Shown here one piece after another: positions 41,700 through 54,000 of a stretch of 64,000 nt of DNA. The stretch covers positions 124,001-188,000 of the forward strand of contig JAAVVG010000020.1 of assembly GCA_012976225.1 (NCBI GenBank), written 5' to 3'. This DNA comes from Golubevia sp. BC0850. Its lineage: Eukaryota; Basidiomycota; Exobasidiomycetes; Golubeviales; Golubeviaceae. The notes under the pieces were generated by a model. The model ran no database searches and was not told the DNA's origin. It saw only the letters and a program-made list of their open reading frames with translations. The position numbers and the translations under genes are program-made. Each line of letters begins with the position of its first letter. Position 1 is the first letter of the stretch.

Positions 41700-42984
41700 A
41701 TGACGTTCTTCTCGGCTTTAATTGGACCTTTACCAAAGAGTCCCTACTCTCCTCAAGATGTCTACTTGGCTGCAGTATTACTCTACAAAACTTTTCCGGC
41801 TCTACTACCAGTCATCTCCTTCGTTAATGCACCTCATGGAAGATTCTCAATCCCAAGCGCCTATAACGTCAATGGTGAGCCCAACACAGTCTGTTCTTCT
41901 GTTACCTCATTTCATTGAACTCAAGCTGAACTTGCCTTTCTTCTCTTCACCCTTGATCAGGTAACCTTGGATGGTTCCTCATGGAAGTTGTATCTCCATT
42001 GACCTTCCTTTTAGCTCTATCTTCTGGACCTCTTTCACCTTTCCCAGTTTCTACTTTCTCTTCAATCTTTTCACCTTCAATTTCTCATCTATCCTCTCTT
42101 CCAGTTGCCAACAAATTACTCTCAATACTCTTTGTCATCCACTATTTAAATCGTTCCATCATTCAACCTTTACGTTCTCCACCTCGTTCTCCAATTCATA
42201 TCTCAGTTCCAATCTCTGCAGTCTTCTTCAACTTGATTAATGGTTTCATCATGGGAGCTTGGTTAGGTGGTTGCACTCCAACTCTAGATTCAGGTCTCTC
42301 CTCAGCAAAATCTCTTCTCTCTACTTCAACTTCTTCTTCTTCTTCCTGGTCTTCAATTTTCTCTCGTTCTAAGTCTATCATTTCTACAGCACCTGTTTTC
42401 ACTGGAGCTGGTTTGATTCCAGATTCTGAAGCCTTCAGATCACCACTCTTCTACCTAGGACTTCTAGGATGGGCTATAGGTTTTGCAAGCAACGTTTATC
42501 ACGATGAGATTCTCATGAATTTGAGAAGACCAGGTGCTAACAGGGAAGGTCCCTCGAAAGGAACCAGATCTCAGACCAACGGGCACGCTTCCAAAGAAGA
42601 TGGCAAACCAAAGTACGAAGTTCCCTTCGGAGGACTCTACGAATTCATCAGTTATCCCAACTACTTCAGTGAATGTGGGTCTTTCATCTGTCTTTTCTAT
42701 CCTTCTTTGTCGACTCTTTCTGACGCTTTCAATTTCATTTCACAGGGATCGAATGGTTCTCCTTCGCTCTAGCAGCTCTAATCGTAGTTCCATCAATCAG
42801 AGCCTCTCCTCTCTTGGCTCTCTCAGCTCCACCTCTTCTATTCCCAATCATCGAAGTAGCTCTCATGTTACCTCGTGCAGTCAATGGTCACGATTGGTAT
42901 AGAACTCGCTTTGGTGTGGTTGGAGATTCTAAAGGTGGAAGGTACCCAGCCGAAAGGAAGGCAGTCATTCCTTTTGTTCTTTAA
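41700..42984 (+). CDS. Steroid 5-alpha-reductase (3-oxo-5-alpha-steroid 4-dehydrogenase) family membrane enzyme
   Basis: Three exons are inferred: 41700-41870, about 41961-42675, and about 42748-42984. The start MTFFSALIGPLPKSPYSPQDVYLAAVLLYKTFP leads into several hydrophobic spans. The PF02544 hallmarks are present in the second half: HYLNRSIIQPL, SPLFYLGLLGWAIGFASNVYHDEIL, LRRPG, the FEYVSCPNY-like motif YEFISYPNYFSEWIEWFSFAL, and the C-terminal NGHDWYRTRFG. The last of these corresponds to the 'HxWY' cofactor end of these reductases. A Ser-rich insert of about 60 residues interrupts the middle. Members reduce a C=C double bond next to a carbonyl with NADPH in the ER. The steroid, polyprenol or acyl substrate is unknown. 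It lacks the N-terminal ubiquitin-like domain of Tsc13 enoyl-CoA reductase. Confidence 0.88.
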
Positions 42985-44088
42985 GAAGCATCTTCAAACT
43001 CAAGTAAGCCATTCAGTAGATTTAAAATTGCTGTTTGGATATACCTAGATCAAGGATAACCTCCAACCCTGCCTCTAGCTCTCTAGCCTACACCATACTA
43101 TATATCGGAATCACCTTATACCCTCTTACTTCTCCTTTCCACCTCTTTCCTTCAAGCACGGTTCAACCCTTAAACTCCAGTCTCACTTAATTTTCAACCC
43201 CTCGCTACACCTTCTACCCAAGTACTTTCCGTCCAACTTCCTTCTTCATCTTACTTGTTTTGGTCTTCTACCCGCCTCTGCTTTCCCTTGTCTTCGATTT
43301 CTATACTTTGGGTTGTTTTTTTTTACCTCGCTTCCACTCTTTCAATTCTAAGTTCTGTCTCTGATCAATCCAAGACGCGAAAAGTGAAGCTGAAGACTAT
43401 AGTGTGAGCAGGGTGGTGATCGCGACTCGTAGAAGACTCGACAACAAACGTGACGCGTGACGCCAGAGGTTTGGCTCCTCGAGACAGAAGCATCTTGCTG
43501 ATTGGGATTCTCAAAATGCTTGCTCGGATGCGAAAAAGATGGGCTTTTAGGGGGGGGGGACGAAGGTGGTGCTGCTGCGGTACCAATAGAGGGCTGACCT
43601 GTCACAGACTTGCAACAAAAGAGGCTCGCGCTAGCAAGGGCGCTTGACTTTGATCGTCCTGTCAGGATTTCACTTCCAAAGTGAATTTTCCCACTTCCTC
43701 ACGATCGTGAATCTTCTTTCAATGAGGCGGTGAGGTCAAAGTCATCGGATTGCTTGCTTGTCTAGGCCATCTCGACCTGCAATCCTCCGTTCGACGTGAG
43801 TTGAACGATCGCCCAACTTCTTCTCATTACCTTCTTTTCCGAAACCTGTCAATCCTTCTGTCAAAGAGACGTCAGAAATCCTTTCATTTTTTGAGGCCCG
43901 CGTCTCAGGTCGATTCATTTGGAATGTCAAGAAGGTTTTGATCGACCTTTCTCAGAGGTATAAAGGTCGGTGAATAAAGACTTGTTTTCCTGTTTCTCTC
44001 TTTCTTTATCCATTCTCTTGTCTCACTCTTGTTCAACAACTTTCTCTCTCAACCACTCTCTTTTCAAGACCACACTCTCTCAATCAAA
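42985..44088. other. Intergenic, promoter region of the short hydrophobin
   Basis: The first 400 bp are pyrimidine-rich and probably hold the 3' end of the reductase transcript. A run of 10 Gs sits near 43551. Overlapping small frames at 43348-43647 on both strands reflect biased composition. A TATA box and CT-rich leader precede the hydrophobin start. Confidence 0.5.
43959..43965 (+). promoter_or_regulatory. TATA box of the short hydrophobin gene
   Basis: TATAAAG lies 130 bp upstream of the start codon and is followed, about 25-120 bp later, by the pyrimidine-rich stretch typical of highly expressed fungal genes. Hydrophobins are usually abundant, stage-regulated transcripts. Confidence 0.65.
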
Positions 44089-44976
44089 ATGCAAGTGAGT
44101 ATGTAAACAGCGTAGCACTCTAAAGCTTCACCTGTCGCCACCTTCTCCTCTCTTTGCCTTTGGTACTTTATCCGATTGAATAGCGTTTTCGATTTTGGAT
44201 GCTCAAGACTTCTTACTGACGACCTCTCCTTTATCCCCGCCCCCTCCCCCTTTACCCTCTCGCAGTTCACTGTCATCTCTCTTCTAAGCGTCTTCGCCGC
44301 CGTCGCAGCTGCTACCTCTGTAGACCAAGGTAGTGCTACCATCAGCGGAGGTGTTGTCGGAAACTTCAATGCTGAAACCATGGCTTACATTCACAAGATT
44401 GCGGCTGAACAACCAGTTGGAGTTGGAAGCATCGACGGAAGAGGTGAAAGACCAACTCGTCGTGCTGACAGCGTTGGTAACTGCTCCACTGGAACTGCTC
44501 AGTGTTGCAACCAAGTTATCACTGATGACTCTGCTAAGCAGACCATTGCTGGTCTAGCTGGACTCAACAGCATCGTTGGAGACATCGCTTTGGTGAGTTT
44601 GATGCTTCTTATTGTCATCATCGGGAAGATAGAGCTGATTATTTTCCAACCAAGACTGTACCAAGAGGAGCCAGTCAATCAAATCTCTGATACATTCTAA
44701 GCGACCTTACTAACTTCTTGCCCTTCTCACCCCTTCTCCTTGTCAGGGATGTTCTCAACTTCCAATCGGAGCTCTTCCAGTCGCCGCCCAGAACGTCTGC
44801 GCTCAAAAGAGCTTGTGCTGTGACAATGTTACCCAGGACGGTCTCATCAACGTGAGTAAAACTGCAAGAACTATATGTGGCGAGATTGTTTCTTCTGAGC
44901 CACCTTTACTCATCCTTCGCCTCCATACCGATCTCTCCATTCACAGTTCGGATGTATCAACATCCCCATCAACTAG
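44089..44976 (+). CDS. Class I hydrophobin, 155 aa
   Basis: Four exons, 44089-44094 (only M-Q), 44266-44592, 44747-44851 and 44947-44976, sum to 156 codons. A signal peptide (about residues 1-19) is followed by a pro-region of about 45 residues that ends in a dibasic Kex2-type site, RPTRR|ADSVG. The eight cysteines are in hydrophobin order: NCSTGTAQCC, GCSQLPIG, VCAQKSLCC and FGCINIPIN, with CC doublets at positions 2-3 and 6-7. The loop spacing of over 30 residues between Cys3 and Cys4 fits class I. Such proteins are secreted and self-assemble into amphipathic films that coat aerial hyphae and spores. It is a close paralogue of the hydrophobin domain at 60751-62463: exons 1, 3 and 4 here have the same lengths (6, 105, 30 nt) as exons 1, 4 and 5 there. 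Confidence 0.95.
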
Positions 44977-45569
44977 ACTATCTGATTTTGTTTCAGTTTC
45001 GATTCTCTCGTTCCATCAATCCAGATCTCCTTCCTGCTCTGCTTCATTTGCTCTCTCACTCACGCCCTGGGACTCGCTCCGCCCTCACTTCATTGGACTT
45101 TTAGAGTGACTCACTCTGTGTACTTCATCTTTATTTCTCTTTAATGCCACGGTTCTCTTCTCAATCTCGCTTATTTGAAGTGGTAAATTGATCTGACGTC
45201 AATGGAAAGTCCAGCTGGAAGTCAACCTGCCTCCAAATTGGTTCTCTTGCTCTCTGCCAGCGCTTGTCTTTAAGTCAAACCGACAGGAAGAGAAGTAAAG
45301 GTGTTTTGCATCAAGATGGGAAAAGGGGGGTAAGTTTTTAATACATTTCAGGTTCGTCGAAATTCCCCTCTGTTTCATTTCATTAAAGTTTCACCCAATA
45401 GCTGCGATTCCAAACTCCATCTAGCCCCTGTACTCCTCTACCCCATTTTCCGCTTCTACTATCTACCATAAAGTCGATGTCCGATCCAGAAGAGGAAGAA
45501 CATCTTCGTCCTTGCCTCTTCCTTGCCCCTCGAACAAACTTTCTGAGGGGCTTAGTTTCTTCCAATTGA
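44977..45569. other. Convergent 3' region between hydrophobin and ERD2
   Basis: Two transcripts converge here. The small frames show no domain. The stretch likely holds both 3' untranslated regions. Confidence 0.5.
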
Positions 45570-46957
45570 TTAAGCCGGAAGTTCGAACCTTTCTCCTTGC
45601 ATGACTTTCGTGAAGTAAACTAAAGAAGATAGAAAACAGAAGTCAGAGGGGCAAAAGTTGGAATAGAATTTCGATTCTGATTCCCACTCCCGTTCGAAGG
45701 AGAAAACTCACTGTAGAAGAAATCCATGTAAAGACCAGTCTGAACCAATCCTGAAAGCACTGAAATTGGGTCCACAGTGTTTTCGGTGAAATACCTGAGA
45801 AATTCAGTCGTGTTAAGGATAAGAAAGATCAGTACTCGAGCCTAACAAAATTCCACTTTCTCCTCTAATTCAGCAGAGCTGACAGTTAAGCGTTCGTGGT
45901 AAGACCTTCTCACCTGTAGACCCAATTTGGAATATAAAGAGCTCTATAAGCCCCCAAAGCGAAAAGGTAATGAGTAGTGATAGTTTCGGCTTCTCCAGTT
46001 CTCTGCAACATGAAGAGTTGAGGTAGAATGGCAACTGCCTCTAGATAGATGGAGAAAGCCCAAGAGAGTTCTAGAATTGTGTAACCATAGTTGAAAAGTA
46101 GAGCTAGAACTAGAGCTGGTCCACATAGATATTCTAATTTAATGGTGTCAATCGCTGGGTCGTGAGTTGGCCTGGAAAAGGTCGAAGCAAGAGAAGTAGA
46201 GGCACAAAGAGAGATAGAGAGATGAGAAGAGTTAGAAATACGAGAGGAGATGAGAGCAGATTGGAATGAATGCCAAACGAGAGAGAGAAGAGAGTCCTCT
46301 ACCTCTACCCCACTCCTCCTATGTCTGCCGACGACACCTCTCTGATCCCCTGCCCTTCGCCTAACGCGTTGATTCTCATCTTCAAATAATCCCGCAGCAC
46401 TCAGCATCTTTGAAGCCTTCGCTTTAGAGCATCCGAACTCATCTATCAGCTGCTCCACCTCTACCTCGATTCCTGCCACCAACTTGAGCTCTCTGTTCCT
46501 CTTTCCAGATACTAACCTGTACCTAACCCTCATGAGATATAGAACGTAGATACTACTTCCAATGAAGAAGAGCTTCATGAAAGCTCTGTAAAATGAAGTT
46601 TCAAAGAAGATATCCAAATAACGAGAAGCAAAAACTATGGCGTAGAGTAACTGGGTTTTGAACGAGATACCTGTAGGAAGCGATATAGTAATTTGAACGA
46701 AAGTTGATCAGGATGGTGATCTTCAAGCTTCTCGAGGTCTAAGAGCAGTGTGATTGATGATTCCATTCAAGAAGTTTCAACCTGAAATCTTGATCTAACT
46801 TCCAATCCATCCTCCAACTTCAAGGATCCTACTCTTTTCAAGTACTAGATGGTTGATCTTACTCACCCCTACAAGATCTACTAAGCTGAATTTTATGAAG
46901 TAGAATGAAGATAGAGGCTAAATGAGCCAAATCTCCGAACAATCTGAAAATGTTCAT
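45570..46957 (-). CDS. ERD2: ER lumen protein-retaining receptor (HDEL/KDEL receptor), 211 aa
   Basis: Five exons, 46957-46867, 46670-46517, 46171-45914, 45794-45712 and 45619-45570, give exactly 212 codons, the usual length of the family. The start [23 protein letters not shown] and the diagnostic [20 protein letters not shown] are followed by [38 protein letters not shown] in pieces across the frame, then NWVYRYFTE and a C-terminal [15 protein letters not shown]. Seven membrane spans are expected. The protein cycles between Golgi and ER and retrieves escaped ER chaperones that bear C-terminal HDEL-type signals. The intron between exons 2 and 3 is 345 nt, long for this window, and reads open in the minus frame, so a naive open frame overextends through it. 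Confidence 0.95.
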
Positions 46958-48008
46958 GGTTGTGAAACTATGATTGTATGAAGGTGCTTGATTCTATAGA
47001 ATGGGAAGAAGTCTATTCTTGAGTTGACTGATCTAATTCTAATCTATAGAATTTAGAAGGAGACTTGAGATTAAAGGATGCCCTTGGGAAGTAAGGAGGA
47101 AGGTGGGGAGAGGAGGAGGCAGGGTAGGACGAGCTTGAGGGATAGCCGTAGGAGGAGCTGCAATGTTGGACAGAGTGAGCTTGATGGACTGAATTCTTTC
47201 TGAGATCACCTTGAGCAACTTGGACTTGAAAATGACTTGAACACTTCGAGAAACCTTGACGAGAGAGAGGAGGTTGGGGTGATGGAAGCCAGCAAGTCGT
47301 GCAGTCGTGAGTACGTGAGTGGATCTTCTCACTTCGCCCAAGCCGACCGATCCAAAAATAAAAGCCTTCTCCCAGACCCTTTAGAATGGAATTCAAGAGG
47401 ATTCTTCTGCAATTTCTGACATCAGAGAACATGGGACCGAAAAAGAGAAAGGGAGACGCCAATCCTACAGATCCCTCTCCAAACCCCCACGGCAGCCCCA
47501 CCCCTTCTCCCTCTCCCTTGTTACCAAAATCCTTGTTTACTCTGCTGAAAGAGTCGCCAATTTCATGCCAACCATCAAGACTGCCCATGTCCAAACTCAG
47601 CAAGAGAAGCCTTGTCTCGAGGGTCATCGGTTCTCTTCCACGCTTCCACTGAAAATCCATCCCTAACGTCGACAAGTTTCAATCCACTTCCATTCAAACA
47701 ACGAAAAGGGGGAAGTCGACTTTCTATTTCTAAAAGATTTGAATGCAAAGTTTAAAGGAACAGAATAATGCGAACTAAGAGATGAATAAATCGAGAGAAA
47801 ACGGGGTGGGGGAGGGAGGGGGATTTGAAAAAACAAGGATGGAGAGAGAGGGGAAAAGACAGGAATGTGGGAACAAAAGAGTGTGGCTTGTTTTGACTTT
47901 GAGAATGTAGAGTTGAATAGGGCAGGGGAAAAGAGAGGCGAATCGAACTCCTCGAGAGGTCTCGAATCACACGATGGAAGAGTACGATTGTCTACAGAAT
48001 AGAATCGC
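46958..48008. other. Intergenic with weak minus-strand frames
   Basis: A 220-codon minus-strand frame (47675-47013) and a shorter overlapping one (47341-47039) exist but have no recognisable domain, and they compete with a plus-strand frame (47386-47652). Both look like composition-driven frames. Nothing here is called as a gene with confidence. Confidence 0.4.
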
Positions 48009-51000
48009 TCATAAATCTCTTACACGTGGTGGTGCTGAAGGAGCTGGCATGGCTCTTTCAGTGAGTCCACCAGTTAAGTCACCAACAACACTGCTGACGG
48101 CTCCACCAGCGGCTCCGGCTCCTGATTGGATGGCTGATTGGACGTCTGAAGCAACTACTGAAGCCTCTGAAGCTAAAGCGGCGGTTACTGTGCTGACCAC
48201 CGAAGCTGCGACGCTCGTGATGCTCGAGACGACAGAGCTGGCGTCAGAAGCTAGCGAAGGTAGGAGAGAGGTTGTTGAGGATGATGCGGTGGTGCTGCTT
48301 GAAGTGGTATTAGCTGAAGGGCAGAGCCTTTGAACCACTGGACCGAGTGCTGGAGCTGCTTGTAACAGTCCACCTAGGAGAGGAAGGTTGGCAGCGGTAC
48401 CGACGACTGAGAAAGTTCATGAGAGGATAGGAGAGAAAGAAAAGGGGAAGGTGAGAAATGGGAAAGACGAAACGCGGAATTCTGAAGAGAAGAAACTCAC
48501 CTGTACATAATCCTTTTTGAAGACCGCCGAGAAGTTGACCTGAGAGAAGGAAGAAGTGAAAGGGAAAGAAGAGATGGGAAATGATGAGACATGAGACAAC
48601 ATTTTCAAGAGGTCAGAGGAGTAAATACTCACTTGCTCCGGTAGGGTCACTTTGAAGGATTCCAGGCAAACATTTCAAAATGTCTTCCAATCCATTGAAG
48701 GTTCCCTCAAGAAGCTTTCCGTTCAGTAGACTTAGGAGAGCTCCTCCGCTGACGACATCTCCGAGGGTCTCTCCCAACAAGCTGACATCGTAGGTGGTGG
48801 GGACGTTGATTTGTTGATATTGAAGACCAGGAATGGTGTATCCTCCATCGTCAGATCCAACGTTGACCGTGATGAGAAGGTACAAGTCGAGGTTGCTGCC
48901 GAGAATGTCGAGCGAGGCCAGAAGACCTCTGTTGAGAAGAATGTTTGGAATCTTTTCAGATGCTACTGGACCTCCGGAAGGTTGGTTAGTAGCGACGGCA
49001 GCTGGTAGCATGTAGGCAGGGTTAAAGTCGTGGTCGAATTGAGCATAGGAGGGTTGATCGTTTGTTCCAGTCTTTTGGATTTGAGCATCGATCTTGGTGA
49101 TGGCAAGATTGACGGGCAGATCGTTCAAGGATGTGACGCTGGAAGAAAAAGGAAAGGTAGAAGAGAAGAACAAGAACAAGAGTCAGAAATGTTGGTCGAG
49201 TGGAGCGCTGTAGCGAGAGACGAACTTTGAGCCCCCCCCCTCTTTTCCTCCCCCACATCTCTCTAAACTGGCACTCACATTGAAGAGACTTCTGGTTTAC
49301 CACCTGCTCCTGAACAAATCGAAGTGAGCTCGATGAAAACTCTCACCGTTTGCACGATTCTGGTACCAATGCCATCCAAGGTAGTTCGCAGAGTGACTCC
49401 TTCTAGACCCTGGATCAAAGAGCCGTAAGGAGAAAGTGGATCCGAGTTGGCTTTGGAAGATCCATCGATGACCAGGTTGGCAGCTTGAGTTCCAGTAGTT
49501 CCTCCAGGAGGTTGAAGGTACTTGTTGAGCAGATCTTGAGGCTTGGTATCGTTGGCTCCAGCCGGTTGGTAGTGGAGGACCGACTTGATCATCATGTTGT
49601 CACCAGGTGCTAAGGAAAGCGAAGGAATGATTGCTCTACCCACTTCGTAAGCCTCGTAAAGGACGGGAAGAGAGATGTCTTTGGTGAAGAGTGTGATCTC
49701 TGAAGGATTGGTGAGCTCAACGTTAAGAGGGATCTCTATAAATTGAGGGTTTCCAGCAGCTACAGTGACATTGGAGATGCCGACTACGTTGTTGAAGGAG
49801 TTGATTCCATCCAGTGGGGAGGTGATGTTCGAGAATGGAATTCCAGAGATCGGTAGAGCTCCAATGGCGGTCTCGCTGTGATGGTCCCAGGTAGAAAAGA
49901 GGTGAACCAGAAGAAGAACAAAGCAGTCGGTAAGAGAAGGTAGATGGAGAGCGTGAGGATGAGGGGGAAGACGGAACCGGGATACTCACGCAACGATGCT
50001 GGCCTCTCCTACCAGGTCCAAGTTACATCTGGCAGTATCGGTGAGACAAGCGAAGAGAGAGTTGTAGTTTCCATCGTTGAGACTGCGTAGAGGCACGTCA
50101 TCCCAAGTCAGGGTGATGGTAGCTCTGTCGTCGGGTCCGGTAGATGTTCCAGACTTGACCTCCTCAGATGGGATGTCGAGTTGAGCGGTCTCTCCTCCGT
50201 TGTAGGAGATCGTGATGTTCGAGGCGACATCAGTTGGAGTGAGTCGGAAATTGAACGGATTTGCGAAGACTGCTAGAGTCTCGTTGGTTGAAGTTGGAGC
50301 GTTGTACGCGACAGCATCAGGGTTTCCGGTCAAGTCGACGGTCAAATCAGAGATGGCGATGGAGAAGATGATCTGGTAGATCATACCTGGAAGTGAATGA
50401 GAGAGAAAAACAGAAAAGAAGACAAAAAAGCCTGGGTCAGAGCAGGGTAGCAGGGTTCGCGCTTTCGATCGGCAAGCTGAGCAAAGAGTGACGAACCTGG
50501 CAGGATAACATCCAAAGTCAGAGTCTTGAAAGCTTTGGTCAACCAGCTGACTTCTCCTCCTTGAGCTTCAGTTACGACAGAGTCTCCAGTAACTTGAAGA
50601 GTCTGGTTCTTTCCTTGCAAGTAGTTGGAGAAGAGGATACCAGTGTTGACCAGTCCCTTTCCGCTCTTTGCAGTGATTTGACCCATCAAGACGGTAGCAG
50701 TCGTTGCCTTGGCTGCTAAGAACAAGTCACTAGATGAAAGAAGCGTATTGAAAGGGGTGAGAAGAGTAGAGAGGTCAGAATACGGAGGGGGGGGGGAAGG
50801 GAGACGATGTCTTTTTTCTGATCCCTCCGACGTCTGCAACGAGAGGCAATTCTACTCACGTTGAATGGACAGGTCCGATGTAAGTGTCCATGAAATAGAT
50901 CTGTTGATTGAAATCATCGAAAAAAACAACGGCGTTAGAAGTTGGAAATGCAAGCAGGACTTGTGGGCAGCCTCTCAGACTCACCTTGAAGTTGGCAGTG

Positions 51001-54000
51001 TCCAACTCAATTCCAAGAGAAGCTGGAGATGGAATGTCGGTTCCTACAACGATGTTCAAAGCGTTATCAGTATCAGAAGGAATGTCGAAGCTTGTGATAG
51101 TGACACCTGAGAGAGAAGGGCAGAACAGAGAGAGTCAGAAAAGTGAAGGAGGAGACGAGTGCTTCGAACCAGCCCGTCCAGCTCTACTCACCTGGAAGAT
51201 TGTTGAAAGCATCCAAAGTGATGGTCTTGCTGATCTGGACTCCCTCGAATCTGATGCCTAAAGCATAAGCAGTCAAGTTGTTGGAGCTCAAAGTCCACTC
51301 GAAGCTTTCGTTGTGTAGAATGAACTCGGTGAACTCCTCGAAATCACCTAGATTGGTGATAGTCAATCTTCCGCTGGTTTGAAGATCTGGGATACCGACA
51401 TAAGCAGCAGAGCAGAGAGGAGGAAGAGCAATCGTAGCGATGTCCTTTCCTTGCCAGTTGACAGTCAGAGGTTCGGTGAAGACTACGTAGGCGTCGGCAG
51501 GAGCGTCCAAGATCAGAGCTCCAGCAAGGGCCAAATCAAATCCATCATCAGTAAGCGAAGTTGCGTTGGCGATTGAGACGGAGAGGGTAGAGGCATCGAC
51601 GGCGAGCTGGACGATTGGAGCTGAAGGAAGGGATGAGAGAGAGAAAAAGGAGTGTCAGGTCTTGTGTTGGATTTCTAGCACAAGAAGCTCCCATTTTTGA
51701 ACTCACCAGCAACCGGTCCTACCAAGTACAAGGCTGTCTCATCAGTGATTGTTGGGACTGGATTCTGGACAAAGTCAAGATCGGTCTGGTAGTCATCCAA
51801 CTTGAGAGTAGATTGAATGTCCAGTCTTGTAGCAAGACCTTGTAGAAGCTTGAGAATGGCACCTAAAGTGTCGAAGGCGGTTCCACTGTTGCATGGTGGG
51901 CTGAAAGAATCGGGATAAGGCTCGATTGCAGTGTCGGTGTTGGGGAGAGCTAGAACTTGATTGAAGTATTTTGGCAGTGGTCCGAGATCAGTTCCGGTGT
52001 TCTGAGCAGCTGCGAAGATGAAGTTGATGAGGTTCTTTGGATCAATGTCGATGGCGGCATCGATCTCCTGAGAAGTCGTAGTCTGCTTTCCTGGAGCTCT
52101 GATTGGATCGTCTGACAAGTCGACGTTGATAGTGGCTAGCAAGATTCCTTCGTAGGTGGCGGTAGTATCCTCGATCTTGAGAATGTTGATGGAGGCTGTG
52201 AAAGGGTTGGAGACATCAACGCTGAAGGAAAGAAAAAAGGGGGGGAAAGGAGACGGACAGAAGGCAATAGAAAGGTCAGAGTGTTCAAGAATTCGAAGTT
52301 CGAAACCAGAACCACCGGCAGACAGTTTGAATACTCACGTAACCATACCGATTCCTCTTTGAGCGATATCAGTTGGAAGAGTCAAAGTAGCACGAGTGAT
52401 GATCAGCTTTCCGAGCGAAGGAATCTCGGTTTGAAGAGTGATTCCGCTGAGAGCTTGCTTGAGAGAAGCGATTGGTGTGGTATCTCTGGTTCCTTGAACA
52501 ACAGCTGTCGAAGTGATGTTCTGGACGTAGTTCTCGAGGAGAAGTTGTCCAGAAGCAACATTTCGAGAGCCTTCAGGCATGTAACGAAGAGCGGTTGGAA
52601 CCACGTTGACACCTGGTACCAAAACCAAATCAGTAATGACAGCTTCTCCGATTAGGTTGTCTGAGTGATTTTGGGAAACGAGAGGGAAGAAGAGGGTGAG
52701 AAAGAGGAAGGTAAGGGCTAACTCTCGACTCGTAGGAAGAACAAGGACTCGCGGCTCTTACTCACCTTGGAATAAGACATCGAACTGAACGGTTCCAGTA
52801 CCGATGGTAATATCTGAAGGATTGAACAGAGCTACGTTGATAGTGATCTCCAAGTAGTCAGGGTATCCGTGAACTACGTCCAAGTCAGAAACGATGGCTG
52901 GTCGTGCATTGAGATTCTGAAGACCGAGAAGGTTGGTGTTCAGATCGAAGGGAATGTCGGTGATGGTAATCAATCCAGCGTTAGTCTGAGCATTGGCGCT
53001 AGCAGCTCCGTTCAGATTGAAGGTGACTTGCTCCATCGCGGTAGTATCAGCGAGGAATTGAGAGAAGACTGAGTGGCGATTTCCGTAGACTTCGAATGGG
53101 ACGTTCTCGAACATGAGAGTGAGAATACGATTCTGAACGTCAGTTGTGGATGCACCTTGAGGAACGTTGAGAACGGCTGCATCTTCATTCTCGTAGTTGG
53201 CAATGAAGTTTCCACCAGTTCGAACGATGTCCAAGGGGAAGCCGAATGGGAGGAAAAAGTGAGCTTCTGTATCGTTACTTGACGTTGCTGGAGACCAAGC
53301 TGTGTCTTCAGTGAAGAAGAGGGATAGCTGGTTGAGGGAGATGAGTCTGATGACCTGGAAGTCTTGAGATGGGAGGACAACGACGACAGAAAGCTGAGAG
53401 ACAAAGCAGAGAAAAGGTCAGTCGAAGGTAATTAGGAAAAGAAAAGAAGCAACGTTATGGTTTACTCACTGCCTTGATTCCCTCGTTCAGCCATACGACG
53501 TCGGAAGGACCAGCGGAGACTCCGTTCACTACTACGTCCGTGTTCTGGTTGTGAACGAATCGAGTGAAGATCTCAGAGAGAATGGCTAGACCTTCGGAGG
53601 AGGTCTGCTCTTGAAGACGACCGGCTAAAGGGAGGGTGGTGGTGGAGAGAGGAGCGAGAGTGAAAGCTTGGGCGGCTTGAGAAGGTCCAATGACGGTATC
53701 GTTGCGAGCAATGGAGACTCCGAAAGAAGAGAGAGCTAGACCAACCTGGGATGGGTTGTTGATGGTAGTGGCTGCAGTTAGAGCCAATCCACCTTGGTCC
53801 GAGTTGGAAGGCAGATCGAAGGAGTTGATGATGACCATTCCCTTGAGACCGTCGAATCCAGTTAACTGAACAGATTTGTCCAAAGAGATTCCGGTGACGT
53901 TAATTCCAAGAGCAGAGACAGCGATTCCTTCAGCTTTGATGTTCCAGACGAAGGACTTGTTGAGAATTAAGTACTTGGTGAACTCAGTCAAGTAGTCGAC

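Noticed and set aside
45910-46617. A continuous 235-codon ERD2 open frame
   Set aside because: It reads through a 345-nt intron; removing it restores the conserved KDEL-receptor length of 211 residues and the order of motifs.
47013-47675. 220-codon minus-strand frame downstream of ERD2's start, considered as a gene
   Set aside because: No domain, several competing frames on both strands, Ser/Pro-rich composition that follows local base bias, and no convincing splice signals.
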